Below, piece by piece: positions 7,227-15,346 of a stretch of DNA of 64,000 nt. Below the pieces are notes generated by a model. It did not search any database, was not told the DNA's origin, and worked only from the letters and a program-made list of their open reading frames with translations. Where the stretch lies: positions 124,001-188,000 of the forward strand of contig CAWJCM010000007.1 in NCBI GenBank assembly GCA_963841405.1, read 5' to 3'. The position numbers and the translations under genes were made by a program. The stretch comes from DATBLE01 sp963841405 (GTDB lineage: Bacteria; Actinomycetota; Thermoleophilia; Gaiellales; Gaiellaceae). The first letter of the stretch is position 1; each line of letters starts with the position of its first letter.

Positions 7227-9294
7227 CGTTGCCCTCCCGGTTGATCAGGATGTTGAAGTTCACGTCGACCTCCGCGCGGTGGCCGGGAAGCACGACCGTG
7301 GTCGAGTCGAACTCGGTGACGATCGCGGGGCCGGCGAGCGACGCCCCCGGCTCGAGCTTCGAGCGGTCGTAGATCTTCGTCGGCACCGGCTGCCCGTCGA
7401 AGACGACCCGGTGCTCGTCGACGACGGCCGCCGAGGCGTCGGCTGGGCCCGCCTCGCCGACCGGCAGCTCGGGCTTCGGCACCGACCCGTACGCGACCGC
7501 GCGCAGGTTGACGATCTCGCAGGCGGTGCCGGGCATGCGGAACCCGTAGAGCTGCTCGTGGAGGCCGTTGAACCGTTCCTCGAGATCGGCGAGCCCGTCA
7601 AGGCGCACCTCGTCGGGGTCGAGCGCGACCGGGATCTCGTAGCCCTGGCGGTGGTAGCGCATGTCGGCGCTGTGAAGCACACGCCGGGCGTCGGCCGGGA
7701 TGCCCTCGCCCTCGAGCCATTCGGTCGCACGCGTGCCGAGCCCGTCCAGGATCTCGGCGACGTCGGCGCCGCTCGCGTCCGCGAGCAGGCGGATGTACGT
7801 CTGGGCGAACTCGTCGCGGAAGTCGGCCACGAGGTCGCCGATCGCGCACAGGAGCCCCGGCGCCGGCGGGACGATCACCGGGAAAGAGCCCATCAGGCTT
7901 GCCAGCGCGTTGGCGTGGAGCGGGCCGGCCCCGCCGTAGGCGACGAGAGCGAACTCGCGCGGGTCGTGCCCGCGCTGCACCGAGACCAGCCGCAGCGCGC
8001 CCGCCATGTTCTCGTTGACGATCGCGACGATCCCCTCGGCCGCCTGCTCGACCGAGTCCAGCCCCATCGCCTCGGCGACCGTCTGCACTGCCGCGCGCGC
8101 GGCGTCGACGTCGAGCTGCATCTCGCCGCCCAGCAGCGACGGCGGCAGATGCCCGAGGACGACGTTGGCGTCGGTGACGGTCGGCTCGGTGCCTCCCTTG
8201 CCGTACGCGGCCGGGCCCGGCTCGGCCCCGGCCGACTGCGGGCCGACACGAAGCGCCCTGGTCAGCTCCGGGACGTGCGCGATCGAGCCGCCACCTGCGC
8301 CGACCGTGTGCACGTTCACCGACGGCACCTTGATCCGGAAGTGGCCGATCGCCGTCTCACGCCCGATCGTCGGCTGACCGTTCTGGCAGAGGGCGACGTC
8401 GGTGGAGGTGCCGCCCATGTCGAAGGCGAGGATGTCGTCAAAGCCGGCCTTCCGCGCGACGAACAGCGCGCCGGCGACGCCGCCGGACGGGCCCGAGAGT
8501 ACGCCGTAGATCGGGTTGCGGGCGGCCTCGCGCGTCGTCATCAGCCCGGCGTCGGAGCGGAGGATGTTCACGTCGGCCTTCGCCCCGATGCCGCCCAGCT
8601 GCTCCTGCAGTCTGTTGACGTAGTCCGCCACCTTCGGGCGGACGTACGAGTTCATGCACGCGGTCAGCGTACGCTCGTACTCGCGGAACTCGGGCAGGAC
8701 CTCCGACGAGAGCGTGACCGGAAACCCGGGGTACAGACGCTCGACGATCTCGCCGATCTGGCGCTCGTGCTCGCCGTTCACGTAGGAGTTGATCAGTGCG
8801 ATCGTCAGCGTCTCGACGCCGGACTCGACCAGGTCGCGGACGATGCCCTCGACCTGCTCGACGCCGACCGGGACGATCGGCTCGCCGCGGGCGTCCATCC
8901 GCTCGACCGCCTCCCGCGTGTCGGCCAGCGACGCGGGCGGGTCCGGCTTGATCATGATGATCCACCCGGCGAGCGGCCCGGGGGTCTGCGAACGCGCCAG
9001 GTGCAGGATCTGCTGGAAGCCGACGGTGGTGATCAGGCCGACGCGTGCGCCCTTCGACTCGAGTACCGCGTTCGTGGCCACGGTCGTGCCGTGGAGGATG
9101 TTCCGGATGTCGCCGACGTCGATGCCCGCCTCCTCGCAGATGCGGCGCACGCCGGTGAGGACACCTTCCGACGGGTCGGCGGGCGTCGACGGCGTCTTCA
9201 CGCGGAAGCGGCCGCCGCCGCCGCCGTTCCCGTCGCCGACCAGGAAGAGGTCGGTGAAGGTGCCACCGACGTCCACCCCCAATCTGTACGCCAT
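7216..9294 (-). CDS. HyuA-type ATPase subunit of hydantoinase/oxoprolinase/lactamase
   Basis: The 692-residue protein has the ASKHA ATP-binding signatures of the HyuA/AcxA family: GVDVGGTFTDLFLV at residue 6, LHGTTVATNAVLE near 64, and FDMGGTSTDVAL near 285. It phosphorylates or activates the substrate for the HyuB partner. ATG 9294 has a strong AGGGAGGG ribosome site, better than the open frame upstream. It starts 14 bases after the HMG-CoA-lyase-like stop and its own stop overlaps the putative HyuB ATG. Substrate class (hydantoin, lactam, imide) is inferred only from the family. Confidence 0.9.
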   Translation of the reverse strand: MAYRLGVDVGGTFTDLFLVGDGNGGGGGRFRVKTPSTPADPSEGVLTGVRRICEEAGIDVGDIRNILHGTTVATNAVLESKGARVGLITTVGFQQILHLARSQTPGPLAGWIIMIKPDPPASLADTREAVERMDARGEPIVPVGVEQVEGIVRDLVESGVETLTIALINSYVNGEHERQIGEIVERLYPGFPVTLSSEVLPEFREYERTLTACMNSYVRPKVADYVNRLQEQLGGIGAKADVNILRSDAGLMTTREAARNPIYGVLSGPSGGVAGALFVARKAGFDDILAFDMGGTSTDVALCQNGQPTIGRETAIGHFRIKVPSVNVHTVGAGGGSIAHVPELTRALRVGPQSAGAEPGPAAYGKGGTEPTVTDANVVLGHLPPSLLGGEMQLDVDAARAAVQTVAEAMGLDSVEQAAEGIVAIVNENMAGALRLVSVQRGHDPREFALVAYGGAGPLHANALASLMGSFPVIVPPAPGLLCAIGDLVADFRDEFAQTYIRLLADASGADVAEILDGLGTRATEWLEGEGIPADARRVLHSADMRYHRQGYEIPVALDPDEVRLDGLADLEERFNGLHEQLYGFRMPGTACEIVNLRAVAYGSVPKPELPVGEAGPADASAAVVDEHRVVFDGQPVPTKIYDRSKLEPGASLAGPAIVTEFDSTTVVLPGHRAEVDVNFNILINREGNDAG

Positions 9295-9308
9295 CCGTTC
9301 CCTCCCTC

Positions 9309-10205
9309 TCAGCCGGCGACCGGCGCGAACGTGCCGGCGCGATAGACCTGTCCCGGTAGCTGCCGCCCGAGCTCGCCTTCGAGCCACTCGGCGACGGTGA
9401 TCAGTGCGGCGAGGTCGATTCCGGTCTCGACACCCTCGCCGTGGAGCATGTAGACCAGATCCTCGGTGCAGATGTTTCCGGTCGCGCGCGGGGCGAAGGG
9501 GCAGCCGCCCAGCCCGCCGACCGACGCGTCGAGCACGGTCGCGCCCGCTTCCAGCGCCGCATAGGCGTTCGCGAAGCCGGTGTTCCTCGTGTTGTGCAGG
9601 TGCACGCCCACTGGGCGAGACAGCTTCGCTGTCTCGCCCACCAAATGCTTCACCTGGCGCGGCACGGCGACCCCCACGGTGTCCGCGAGCACGATCTCGT
9701 CAACGCCGGCTCTAGCCAGGTCTTCCGCGAAGCGGAGGACCTGGCTTGGATCGACGGCACCCTCGAACGGGCAGCCGAACGCGACGCCGACGGTCACGGT
9801 CGCCCGGATCCCGTCCGCGTGCGCCCGGTCGACGATCGCCGTCGCGGCCGCGAGCGACTCCTCCGGCGAGGCGTTCTGGTTGCGCCGGTTGAACTCCTCC
9901 GTCGCGGCGAAGGCGACGTGCACCTCGTCGAGCCCGGTCGCGGTCAGGCGCTCGTACCCGCGCTCGTTGAGAACGAGTCCGGCGTACACGACGCCTTCCT
10001 GCCGGTCGATCCTGGCCACGACTTCCTCCGCGCCTGCCATCTGCGGCACCCGCGCGGGGTTGACGAAGCTGATCGCCTCGATGCGCGGGATGCCGGCCGC
10101 CGCCAACCGGTTGACGAGGTCGGCGCGCGTCTCCGGGTCAAGGTGGGTCTCCTCGTTCTGCAGCCCGTCGCGGGGGCCGACGTCGCAGATGGTCACGGTG
10201 GTCAA
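9309..10205 (-). CDS. HMG-CoA lyase-like aldolase
   Basis: The 298-residue TIM-barrel lyase has the HMGL signatures: ICDVGPRDGLQNE at the N-terminus (metal Asp, catalytic Arg), VHLHNTRNTGFAN near residue 205 (metal His pair) and SVGGLGGCPFAPRATGN near 235 with the catalytic loop Cys. Such enzymes cleave HMG-CoA, citramalyl-CoA or related 3-hydroxyacyl-CoAs. TTG 10205 overlaps the CoA-transferase stop (TTGA) and is preferred over GTG 10196. Pairing with a CaiB-type CoA-transferase suggests CoA activation then C-C cleavage of a hydroxy-diacid. Two long hairpins with GAA/TTC loops lie inside (9612-9640, 9715-9745). Confidence 0.88.
   Translation of the reverse strand: MTTVTICDVGPRDGLQNEETHLDPETRADLVNRLAAAGIPRIEAISFVNPARVPQMAGAEEVVARIDRQEGVVYAGLVLNERGYERLTATGLDEVHVAFAATEEFNRRNQNASPEESLAAATAIVDRAHADGIRATVTVGVAFGCPFEGAVDPSQVLRFAEDLARAGVDEIVLADTVGVAVPRQVKHLVGETAKLSRPVGVHLHNTRNTGFANAYAALEAGATVLDASVGGLGGCPFAPRATGNICTEDLVYMLHGEGVETGIDLAALITVAEWLEGELGRQLPGQVYRAGTFAPVAG
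9612..9640. repeat. perfect in-gene hairpin (13-bp stem, 3-base loop)
   Basis: TGGGCGAGACAGC, TTC, then the exact reverse complement. On the minus strand the tip reads GCGAAGC, a sequence known to form an exceptionally stable DNA mini-hairpin. Confidence 0.75.
9715..9745. repeat. in-gene hairpin (14-bp stem with one mismatch, GAA loop)
   Basis: GCCAGGTCTTCCGC, GAA, then its complement with 13 of 14 positions paired. The plus-strand tip is GCGAAGC, the same stable loop as the hairpin 75 bp away. Confidence 0.7.
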
Positions 10206-11455
10206 AGGATCCCGCTGTCCTTCAGCTGCGCGAGCTCGTCCTCCGGGAGCCCGAGCAGGCCACCGTAGACGTCCTGGTTGTGGCTCCCCTCCTCCCACGT
10301 CGCCGACCAGCGCACCTCGGCGGGTGTCTCCGAGAACTTCGGGACGATCCCCGGTCCGATGAACGAGCCGAACTCCGGATCGTGATGCTCGACCAGCATC
10401 TCGCGGGCGCGGTACTGCTCGTCCTCGAAGATGTCCGCGATCGTGTAGATCGGCCCGCAGATCACGCCCGCCTCGTTCAGCACGGCGTCGATCTCGGCCG
10501 CGGTGTGGCGTGCCGCCCATTCGGCGACGATGCCCTCCAGCTCCTCCTGGTGCTCACCGCGGGCGACGTGGGTGGCGAACTTCGGGACCTGCGCGAGCTC
10601 TGCCTGCCCCATCGCCTCGCACAGGCGGGCGAAGACCTTGTCCGCGTTCGCGGCGATCACCATCCATTTCCCGTCGCTCGACTCGAAGATGTTCGAAGGG
10701 GCGACGCCCTTCAGCCCGGTTCCCCCGGGGCCGCGGACGATGCCGAGCCGGTCGTACTCGGGAACCATGCTCTCCAGCAGCGCGAAGCACGCCTCCATCA
10801 GCGAGACGTCGACGACCTGGCCTCGCCCGCCGCCGAGCGCGTCCCGGCGGTAGAGCGCGGCGAGGATACCCTGCGCCGCGAACATCCCGGCGAGTGAGTC
10901 GCCGAGCGAGATGTGGATCCGAGGCGGCGGCTCGTCCGGAAAGCCGTTGATGTAGCGGATGCCGCCCATCGCCTCCGAGACCGACGCGAAACCGGCGCGC
11001 GGCGCGTACGGCCCGGTCTGGCCGTAGCCGGAGATGCGGGCGACCACCAGCCCCGGGTTGACCTCCCAGAGACGCTCGGGCGCGAGATTCCAGCGCTCGA
11101 GCGTCCCCGGCCGGAAGTTCTCGACCAGGACGTCGCTCTGCTCGACCAGCGCGAGCAAGAGCTCCTGCCCTCGTTCCTCGCGAAGATTGAGCGTGACGCA
11201 CTTCTTGTTCCGCGACTGGACGGGCCACCAGAGTGAGCGGCCCTCATAGCGGGCGTGACCCCAGTCGCGCAGCGGGTCCGGCTGGCCGGGGGGCTCGACC
11301 TTGATGATCTCGGCGCCCAGGTCCCCGAGCAGGCGGCCCGTGAAGGGTCCGGCGAGCAGCATTCCCAGCTCGACGACGCGGACGCCCGCGAGCGGGCCCG
11401 GGCCGTCGGTCGCGGGCCGCAGCGTGCGCTCGGTCGTGACGGGCGCGTCGGTCAC
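10202..11455 (-). CDS. CaiB/BaiF-type (family III) CoA-transferase
   Basis: The 417-residue protein matches family III CoA-transferases, which move CoA between carboxylic acids. Visible features: the opening GPLAGVRVVELGMLLAGPFTGRLLGDLGAEIIKVEPP, SRNKKCVTLNLR near residue 80, SDVLVENFRPGTLERW near 108 and ISGYGQTGPYAPRAGF near 142; length is typical. The ATG overlaps the GntR stop by 4 bp and its stop overlaps the lyase start by 4 bp, so the three are translationally coupled. In this setting it likely activates a hydroxy-diacid produced by the LeuCD-like hydratase for cleavage by the HMGL-like enzyme (inference). Confidence 0.9.
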   Translation of the reverse strand: MTDAPVTTERTLRPATDGPGPLAGVRVVELGMLLAGPFTGRLLGDLGAEIIKVEPPGQPDPLRDWGHARYEGRSLWWPVQSRNKKCVTLNLREERGQELLLALVEQSDVLVENFRPGTLERWNLAPERLWEVNPGLVVARISGYGQTGPYAPRAGFASVSEAMGGIRYINGFPDEPPPRIHISLGDSLAGMFAAQGILAALYRRDALGGGRGQVVDVSLMEACFALLESMVPEYDRLGIVRGPGGTGLKGVAPSNIFESSDGKWMVIAANADKVFARLCEAMGQAELAQVPKFATHVARGEHQEELEGIVAEWAARHTAAEIDAVLNEAGVICGPIYTIADIFEDEQYRAREMLVEHHDPEFGSFIGPGIVPKFSETPAEVRWSATWEEGSHNQDVYGGLLGLPEDELAQLKDSGIL

Positions 11456-12156
11456 GCGCTCGCCTCGGCGGGCAACGCGCTCTCCTCGGCTGCCCTGAGC
11501 CGCGCGACAAGCAGGTCGCGCGCCTCGAACACGTGCTCCTTCATGATCAGCTCGGCGCGCTCGCCGTCCCCGCTCGCCAGTGCGTACACGATCTGCCGGT
11601 GGTAGTGCGAGGAGATCCGCTTCTGGTCGGGCGAGTACCAGATGTACGACTTGTAGACGAGGGGCAGCTCGATCACGCGGCGCACCATGCTGGCCAGGCG
11701 GGCGCTGCCGGCGATCTCGAGGATCGTGTTGTGGAAGAAGAGGTTCTCGCGGACGAGCTCGCGCAGCTCGTCCTCCGGCTCCAGGGCATCGAATCGCTCG
11801 CAGCTCTCGCGCAGCTCGTCGACCTGCTCCTCGCTCACCCGCGTGGCGGCGCGGCGGACCGCATGGCCTTCGAGCATCGCCCGTAGGACGTAGAGGTCGT
11901 CGAGATCGTCGGGCGTGTGCACCCGTACCGTGGCGCCGCGGTTCGGCGTGGCCACGATCAGCCCCTCGACCTGCAGCATGAGCAGCGCCTCGCGCACGGG
12001 CGTGCGGCTGATCCCGAGCTGGCGGGCGAGATCCTCCTCTTTGAGACGCTGACCGGGCAGCAGGCGGCCGTCGAGGATCGCCTCCCTGATCAGCTCCGTG
12101 GCGGCCAGGCTCGCGTTGCGTACGAGTCCCTCGCCCTTGTCCAGTGTGCCGGCCAC
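11452..12156 (-). CDS. GntR-family transcriptional regulator, FadR/FCD subfamily
   Basis: The 234-residue protein has an N-terminal winged helix (AATELIREAILDGRLLPGQ, then RQLGISRTPVREALLMLQVEGL, residues about 15-65) and an all-helical FCD ligand domain (residues about 90-220) with the usual metal-site spacing of Asp/His residues. GTG 12156 is chosen because TATTTT lies 7 bases upstream (12164-12169), the leaderless pattern seen elsewhere here. It heads the catabolic operon and overlaps the CoA-transferase gene by 4 bp, so it is likely an effector-sensing repressor of its own operon and, by the 695-709 palindrome, of the divergent promoter. Confidence 0.88.
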   Translation of the reverse strand: MAGTLDKGEGLVRNASLAATELIREAILDGRLLPGQRLKEEDLARQLGISRTPVREALLMLQVEGLIVATPNRGATVRVHTPDDLDDLYVLRAMLEGHAVRRAATRVSEEQVDELRESCERFDALEPEDELRELVRENLFFHNTILEIAGSARLASMVRRVIELPLVYKSYIWYSPDQKRISSHYHRQIVYALASGDGERAELIMKEHVFEARDLLVARLRAAEESALPAEASA

Positions 12157-12191
12157 CGCGGCAAAAATACAGTATGCAATCGGAGCCGCCA

Positions 12192-12602
12192 ATGGCCCTC
12201 GCGGCGAATCGGCCCGACTATGGTTGGCGCGTGGACCGGGTTGCGATCGCACGCGCCGAGCGCCGCCGGCAGGCGCTGGACGAGCTGGAGTTCGAGCGCG
12301 AGCGCGCCGCCGCCCTCCACGACGAGGTCGCGAGGCTCGTGCTCGAGCTCGAGGGGCCGAAGCTCGACGAGGAGATCTTCGCGCGGCTCTCGCCCGCCGA
12401 CGTCGATCTCGTGCGCGAGACGCTCCAGGAAATCCCGGCGGCCGAGGAGACCGAGGACGGGTGGTTCGAGCTCGACGAGGAGGACCCGGAGACGGCGCGC
12501 GCCGAGCTGGAGGCGGAGCTCGTCCGGCTGCAGGCGGAGATCGCGGCCAGCACCCGTCGCCAGCAGGCGTTCGAGCGGTACCTGGCCGCGCTCGCCGAGT
12601 AG
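12192..12602 (+). CDS. hypothetical coiled-coil protein
   Basis: About 136 residues, highly charged and predicted helical, with repeated E/R/L-rich stretches (ARAERRRQALDELEFERERAAAL; AELEAELVRLQAEIAAS) that look like a coiled coil, separated by an acidic WFELDEEDPE segment. I do not recognise a family. ATG 12192 has CGGAG seven bases upstream; GTG 12231 is also possible and would skip a poorly conserved-looking lead. It diverges from the GntR gene. Function unknown. Confidence 0.6.
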   Translation: MALAANRPDYGWRVDRVAIARAERRRQALDELEFERERAAALHDEVARLVLELEGPKLDEEIFARLSPADVDLVRETLQEIPAAEETEDGWFELDEEDPETARAELEAELVRLQAEIAASTRRQQAFERYLAALAE

Positions 12603-12631
12603 CCGACCCGTTCGACGCGTACGATGACAGC

Positions 12632-13141
12632 ATGCTGATCGCCGAGCAGTTCGAGACGCGCTTGGCCGCCGCCGAGCCCCCACCCAGGGGCAGCGGCACG
12701 GTCCGCCTGATCTGCGTCCGCGTCGACGGCGGCATCCACGAGACGCCCGAGCGCGCGGAGGTCACGGTCGAAGACGGCCTCGTTGGCGACCGTTGGGCGC
12801 GGGGCAAGCGCGACCTCGACGCACAGATCACGCTGATGAACGTCCGGGTGGCCGAGCTGCTCGGCGGCCCGCTCGACCTGGCCGGCGACAACTTCCAGGT
12901 CGATCTCGACCTCTCGGAGGAGGCGCTGCCGGTCGGGACGAGGCTCCGGCTCGGCGAGACGCTGCTCGAGGTCAGCCCCGCCCCCCACACGGGGTGCAAG
13001 ACGTTCCGCGAGCGCTTCGGGCTCGACGCGCTCACGTGGGTGAACGACAACCGCGACCGGCGGCTCCGAGGGATGAACTGCCGGGTCCTCGAAGCCGGGG
13101 CGGTGGCGGTCGGCGATCCGGTCGAAGTCGAGCGAGCCTGA
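12632..13141 (+). CDS. MOSC-domain protein
   Basis: The 169-residue protein has MOSC features: an early strand GTVRLICVRVDGG, AEVTVEDGLVGDRWARG, ITLMNVRVAELLGG, a LDLAGDNFQVDLDLS segment, and HTGCKTFRERFG near residue 120 with the single cysteine expected to take part in sulfur or molybdenum-cofactor chemistry. Single-domain MOSC proteins are linked to metal-sulfur transfer or reduction of N-hydroxylated compounds. ATG 12632 has TACGAT six bases upstream, suggesting leaderless transcription. No cofactor genes lie nearby, so its partner is unknown. Confidence 0.8.
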   Translation: MLIAEQFETRLAAAEPPPRGSGTVRLICVRVDGGIHETPERAEVTVEDGLVGDRWARGKRDLDAQITLMNVRVAELLGGPLDLAGDNFQVDLDLSEEALPVGTRLRLGETLLEVSPAPHTGCKTFRERFGLDALTWVNDNRDRRLRGMNCRVLEAGAVAVGDPVEVERA

Positions 13142-13190
13142 TCCTTCGAACCAGCCGGCAGGACGCCGGTCCGTTCATCTCGGACGTTCC

Positions 13191-13213
13191 TTAACGGTGC
13201 CAGGCACCGTTAA
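13191..13213. repeat. 23-bp perfect palindrome, copy 1
   Basis: TTAACGGTGCC, one base, then its exact reverse complement. REP-like; 50 bp downstream of the MOSC stop. Confidence 0.75.
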
Positions 13214-13246
13214 GACGAGCTCGGGAAGCCCGCTCCGAGCAGGATC

Positions 13247-13269
13247 TTTACCGTGCCTGGCACCGTTAA
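13247..13269. repeat. 23-bp near-perfect palindrome, copy 2
   Basis: TTTACCGTGCC, one base, GGCACCGTTAA: the same element with two changes in the left arm, 33 bp after copy 1. Confidence 0.75.
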
Positions 13270-13409
13270 GGCCCACCAGGCGAGAGAGCGGATCGGCGAT
13301 CTGCAGAAACGCCTGGGGCGAGTTTGGAATCGCCGGGCCCCGCGAGCGTGACGCGGACTGCCTTGCCGCGCGTGACCCAGCGACCTGACGGCTTCGGCTT
13401 CGAACCGGG

Positions 13410-13613
13410 CTACGTCAGCCAGACGATCAGCAGCACGACGAGCGCCACAATCGCGGCGCCCGCAAGCAACGGCGCGCCCAGGACGCCAAACAGCGCGATC
13501 CAGCCGAACTTCGGAATTCGGACTTGCTCGGGACCACCGCGCGAGTGCCACTGGTCGAGCGACTGCGTCGCGACAACCTCCGCCTCCTCGTTCGGGAGGC
13601 CAAACGAACTCAT
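13410..13613 (-). CDS. small hypothetical membrane protein, start uncertain
   Basis: From ATG 13613 the product has 67 residues, ending in one hydrophobic helix (GWIALFGVLGAPLLAG, then AIVALVVLLIVWL) at the extreme C-terminus. The frame stays open upstream past 13760 and the extra residues (DGDGWEQVDAKWKKSSGELSS) look protein-like, but no ATG, GTG or TTG with a ribosome site precedes them, so the true start may be lost. Third-position GC is visibly lower than in neighbouring genes. No family recognised; it may be a remnant of a transferred gene. Confidence 0.4.
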   Translation of the reverse strand: MSSFGLPNEEAEVVATQSLDQWHSRGGPEQVRIPKFGWIALFGVLGAPLLAGAAIVALVVLLIVWLT

Positions 13614-13777
13614 GAGAAAGGACGACAGCTCGCCACTGCTTTTCTTCCACTTGGCATCGACCTGCTCCCATCCGTCCCCATCGAATGTCCGCGCGCGAAC
13701 CTCGAGGCCAGGACCCCGGTCACATCGAGCTCGATCTGACCCCTCGAAGTCGTGACGAGCCGTCGCAAGCCCTGGCC

Positions 13778-15292
13778 TCAGCGCGTCTGCGGGAAACCGA
13801 GATCGACCTTGCTCGTCGCCGGGTCCGGCCAGCGCGACGTGACCACCTTGCCGCGGGTGTAGAAGTCGATCCCCTCGGGGCCGTAGATGTGCCGGTCTCC
13901 GAACAGGCTCGCCTTCCAGCCGCCGAACGAGTAATACGCGACGGGCACGGGGATGGGCACGTTGACGCCGACCATACCCGCCTGCGCGTCGAACTGGAAC
14001 TGCCGGGCGACGCCGCCGTCGCGGGTGAAGATCGCCGTACCGTTGCCGTAGGGGTTCTCGTTGACCAGTGCGACCGCCTCCTCGTACGTGCCCGCGCGCA
14101 CCACCGAGAGCACCGGCCCGAAGATCTCGTCGCGGTACGCGTCCATCTCCGGCGTGACCTCGTCGATCAGCGACACGCCGAGGAAGAAGCCCTCGCCGTC
14201 GACGTCGAGCTCGCGGCCGTCGGCCACGACCGTCGCGCCCTGCTCGGCGGCCGTATCCAGGTAGCCGGCGACCTTGTCGCGGTGCTCGCGCGTGATCAGC
14301 GGCCCCATCTCGTTGCCGGGCTCGAGCCCCGGGCCGACCTTCACGTTCGGGAGTCGCTGCTCGATTGCCGCCACGAGCGGGTCGGCGACGTCGCCGACAC
14401 AGACCACGACGGACACCGCCATGCAGCGCTCTCCGGCCGAGCCGTACGCGGCCGAGACGGCCGCGTCGGCGGCCATGTCGATGTCGGCGTCGGGCAGGAC
14501 GATCATGTGGTTCTTCGCCCCGCCGAGCGCCTGCATGCGCTTGCCGTTCTTCGTCCCGCTCTCGTAGACGTAGCGGGCGATCGGCGTGGAGCCGACGAAC
14601 GAGACCGCCGAGATGTCCCGATGCTCGAGGATCGCGTCGACCGCGACCTTGTCGCCGTGCACGACGTTGAAGACGCCGTCGGGAAGGCCTGCCTGCTGCA
14701 GCAGCTCTGCCACGTAGACCGACGCCGACGGATCCTTCTCGGAGGGCTTGAGCACGAACGTGTTCCCGCAGGCGATCGCCGGCGCCCACATCCACATGGG
14801 CACCATCGCGGGGAAGTTGAACGGCGTGATCCCGGCGACGACGCCGAGCGGCTGGCGGATCGAGTAGACGTCGATCCCGGTCGAGGCCTGTTCGGAGTAT
14901 TCGCCCTTGAGCAGCGTCGGGATCCCGCACGCGTACTCGATCACCTCGAGGCCGCGGGCGACCTCGCCCATCGCGTCGGAGAGCACCTTGCCGTGTTCGG
15001 CCGTCAGGAAGCGCGCGATGTCCTCGCGGTGCTCGTGGACGAGCTCGCGGATCGCGAAGAAGAGCTCGGCCCGCTTCGCGAGCGAGACCGAGCGCCAGCT
15101 GCGGAACGCCTCCTTCGCCGTCCGGACGGCGGCGTCGACCTCCTCGACGGTCGCGAAGTCGACCGCGCCCGTCTGCTCGCCGGTGGCCGGGTTCCAGACG
15201 CGACCGTTGCGGCCCGACGTCCCCGGGACGCGCTTTCCTCCGATCCAGTGGTTGATCGGCTTCGCAGTGGGCGGTGCGATCGTCTCCGTCAT
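13778..15292 (-). CDS. mmsA: methylmalonate-semialdehyde dehydrogenase (CoA-acylating)
   Basis: The 504-residue protein is of the MmsA/IolA group, which oxidises methylmalonate semialdehyde (or malonate semialdehyde) to propionyl-CoA (acetyl-CoA) with NAD and CoA in valine, beta-alanine and inositol breakdown. Diagnostic features: NHWIGGKRVPGTSG at the start, ITPFNFPAMVPMWMWAPAIACGN, GGAKNHMIVLPDAD near residue 262, the catalytic Cys in GSAGERCMAVSV near 290, and the C-terminal GGWKASLFGDRHIYGPEG, FYTRGKVVTSRW. ATG 15292 follows GAGGAGG. It diverges from a class III aminotransferase, consistent with omega-amino acid breakdown via a semialdehyde. Confidence 0.93.
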   Translation of the reverse strand: MTETIAPPTAKPINHWIGGKRVPGTSGRNGRVWNPATGEQTGAVDFATVEEVDAAVRTAKEAFRSWRSVSLAKRAELFFAIRELVHEHREDIARFLTAEHGKVLSDAMGEVARGLEVIEYACGIPTLLKGEYSEQASTGIDVYSIRQPLGVVAGITPFNFPAMVPMWMWAPAIACGNTFVLKPSEKDPSASVYVAELLQQAGLPDGVFNVVHGDKVAVDAILEHRDISAVSFVGSTPIARYVYESGTKNGKRMQALGGAKNHMIVLPDADIDMAADAAVSAAYGSAGERCMAVSVVVCVGDVADPLVAAIEQRLPNVKVGPGLEPGNEMGPLITREHRDKVAGYLDTAAEQGATVVADGRELDVDGEGFFLGVSLIDEVTPEMDAYRDEIFGPVLSVVRAGTYEEAVALVNENPYGNGTAIFTRDGGVARQFQFDAQAGMVGVNVPIPVPVAYYSFGGWKASLFGDRHIYGPEGIDFYTRGKVVTSRWPDPATSKVDLGFPQTR

Positions 15293-15346
15293 CCTCGGGC
15301 CTCCTCGAAATCGACACCCGGAGCGTAGCGCGTAGGATTCGGGGCG

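Noticed and set aside
5788..9345. Very long plus-strand open frame (over 1,100 codons) opposite hyuA/hyuB
   Set aside because: It is the antisense of clear family proteins in high-GC DNA, rich in Arg/Asp/Val/His with no domain pattern. The same applies to other long frames opposite or out of phase with the listed genes.
12167..12175. ATACAGTAT palindrome before the GntR gene as its operator
   Set aside because: Only 4-1-4, overlaps the likely -10 region, and does not fit the TGTC-N-GACA pattern of the stronger 695-709 site.
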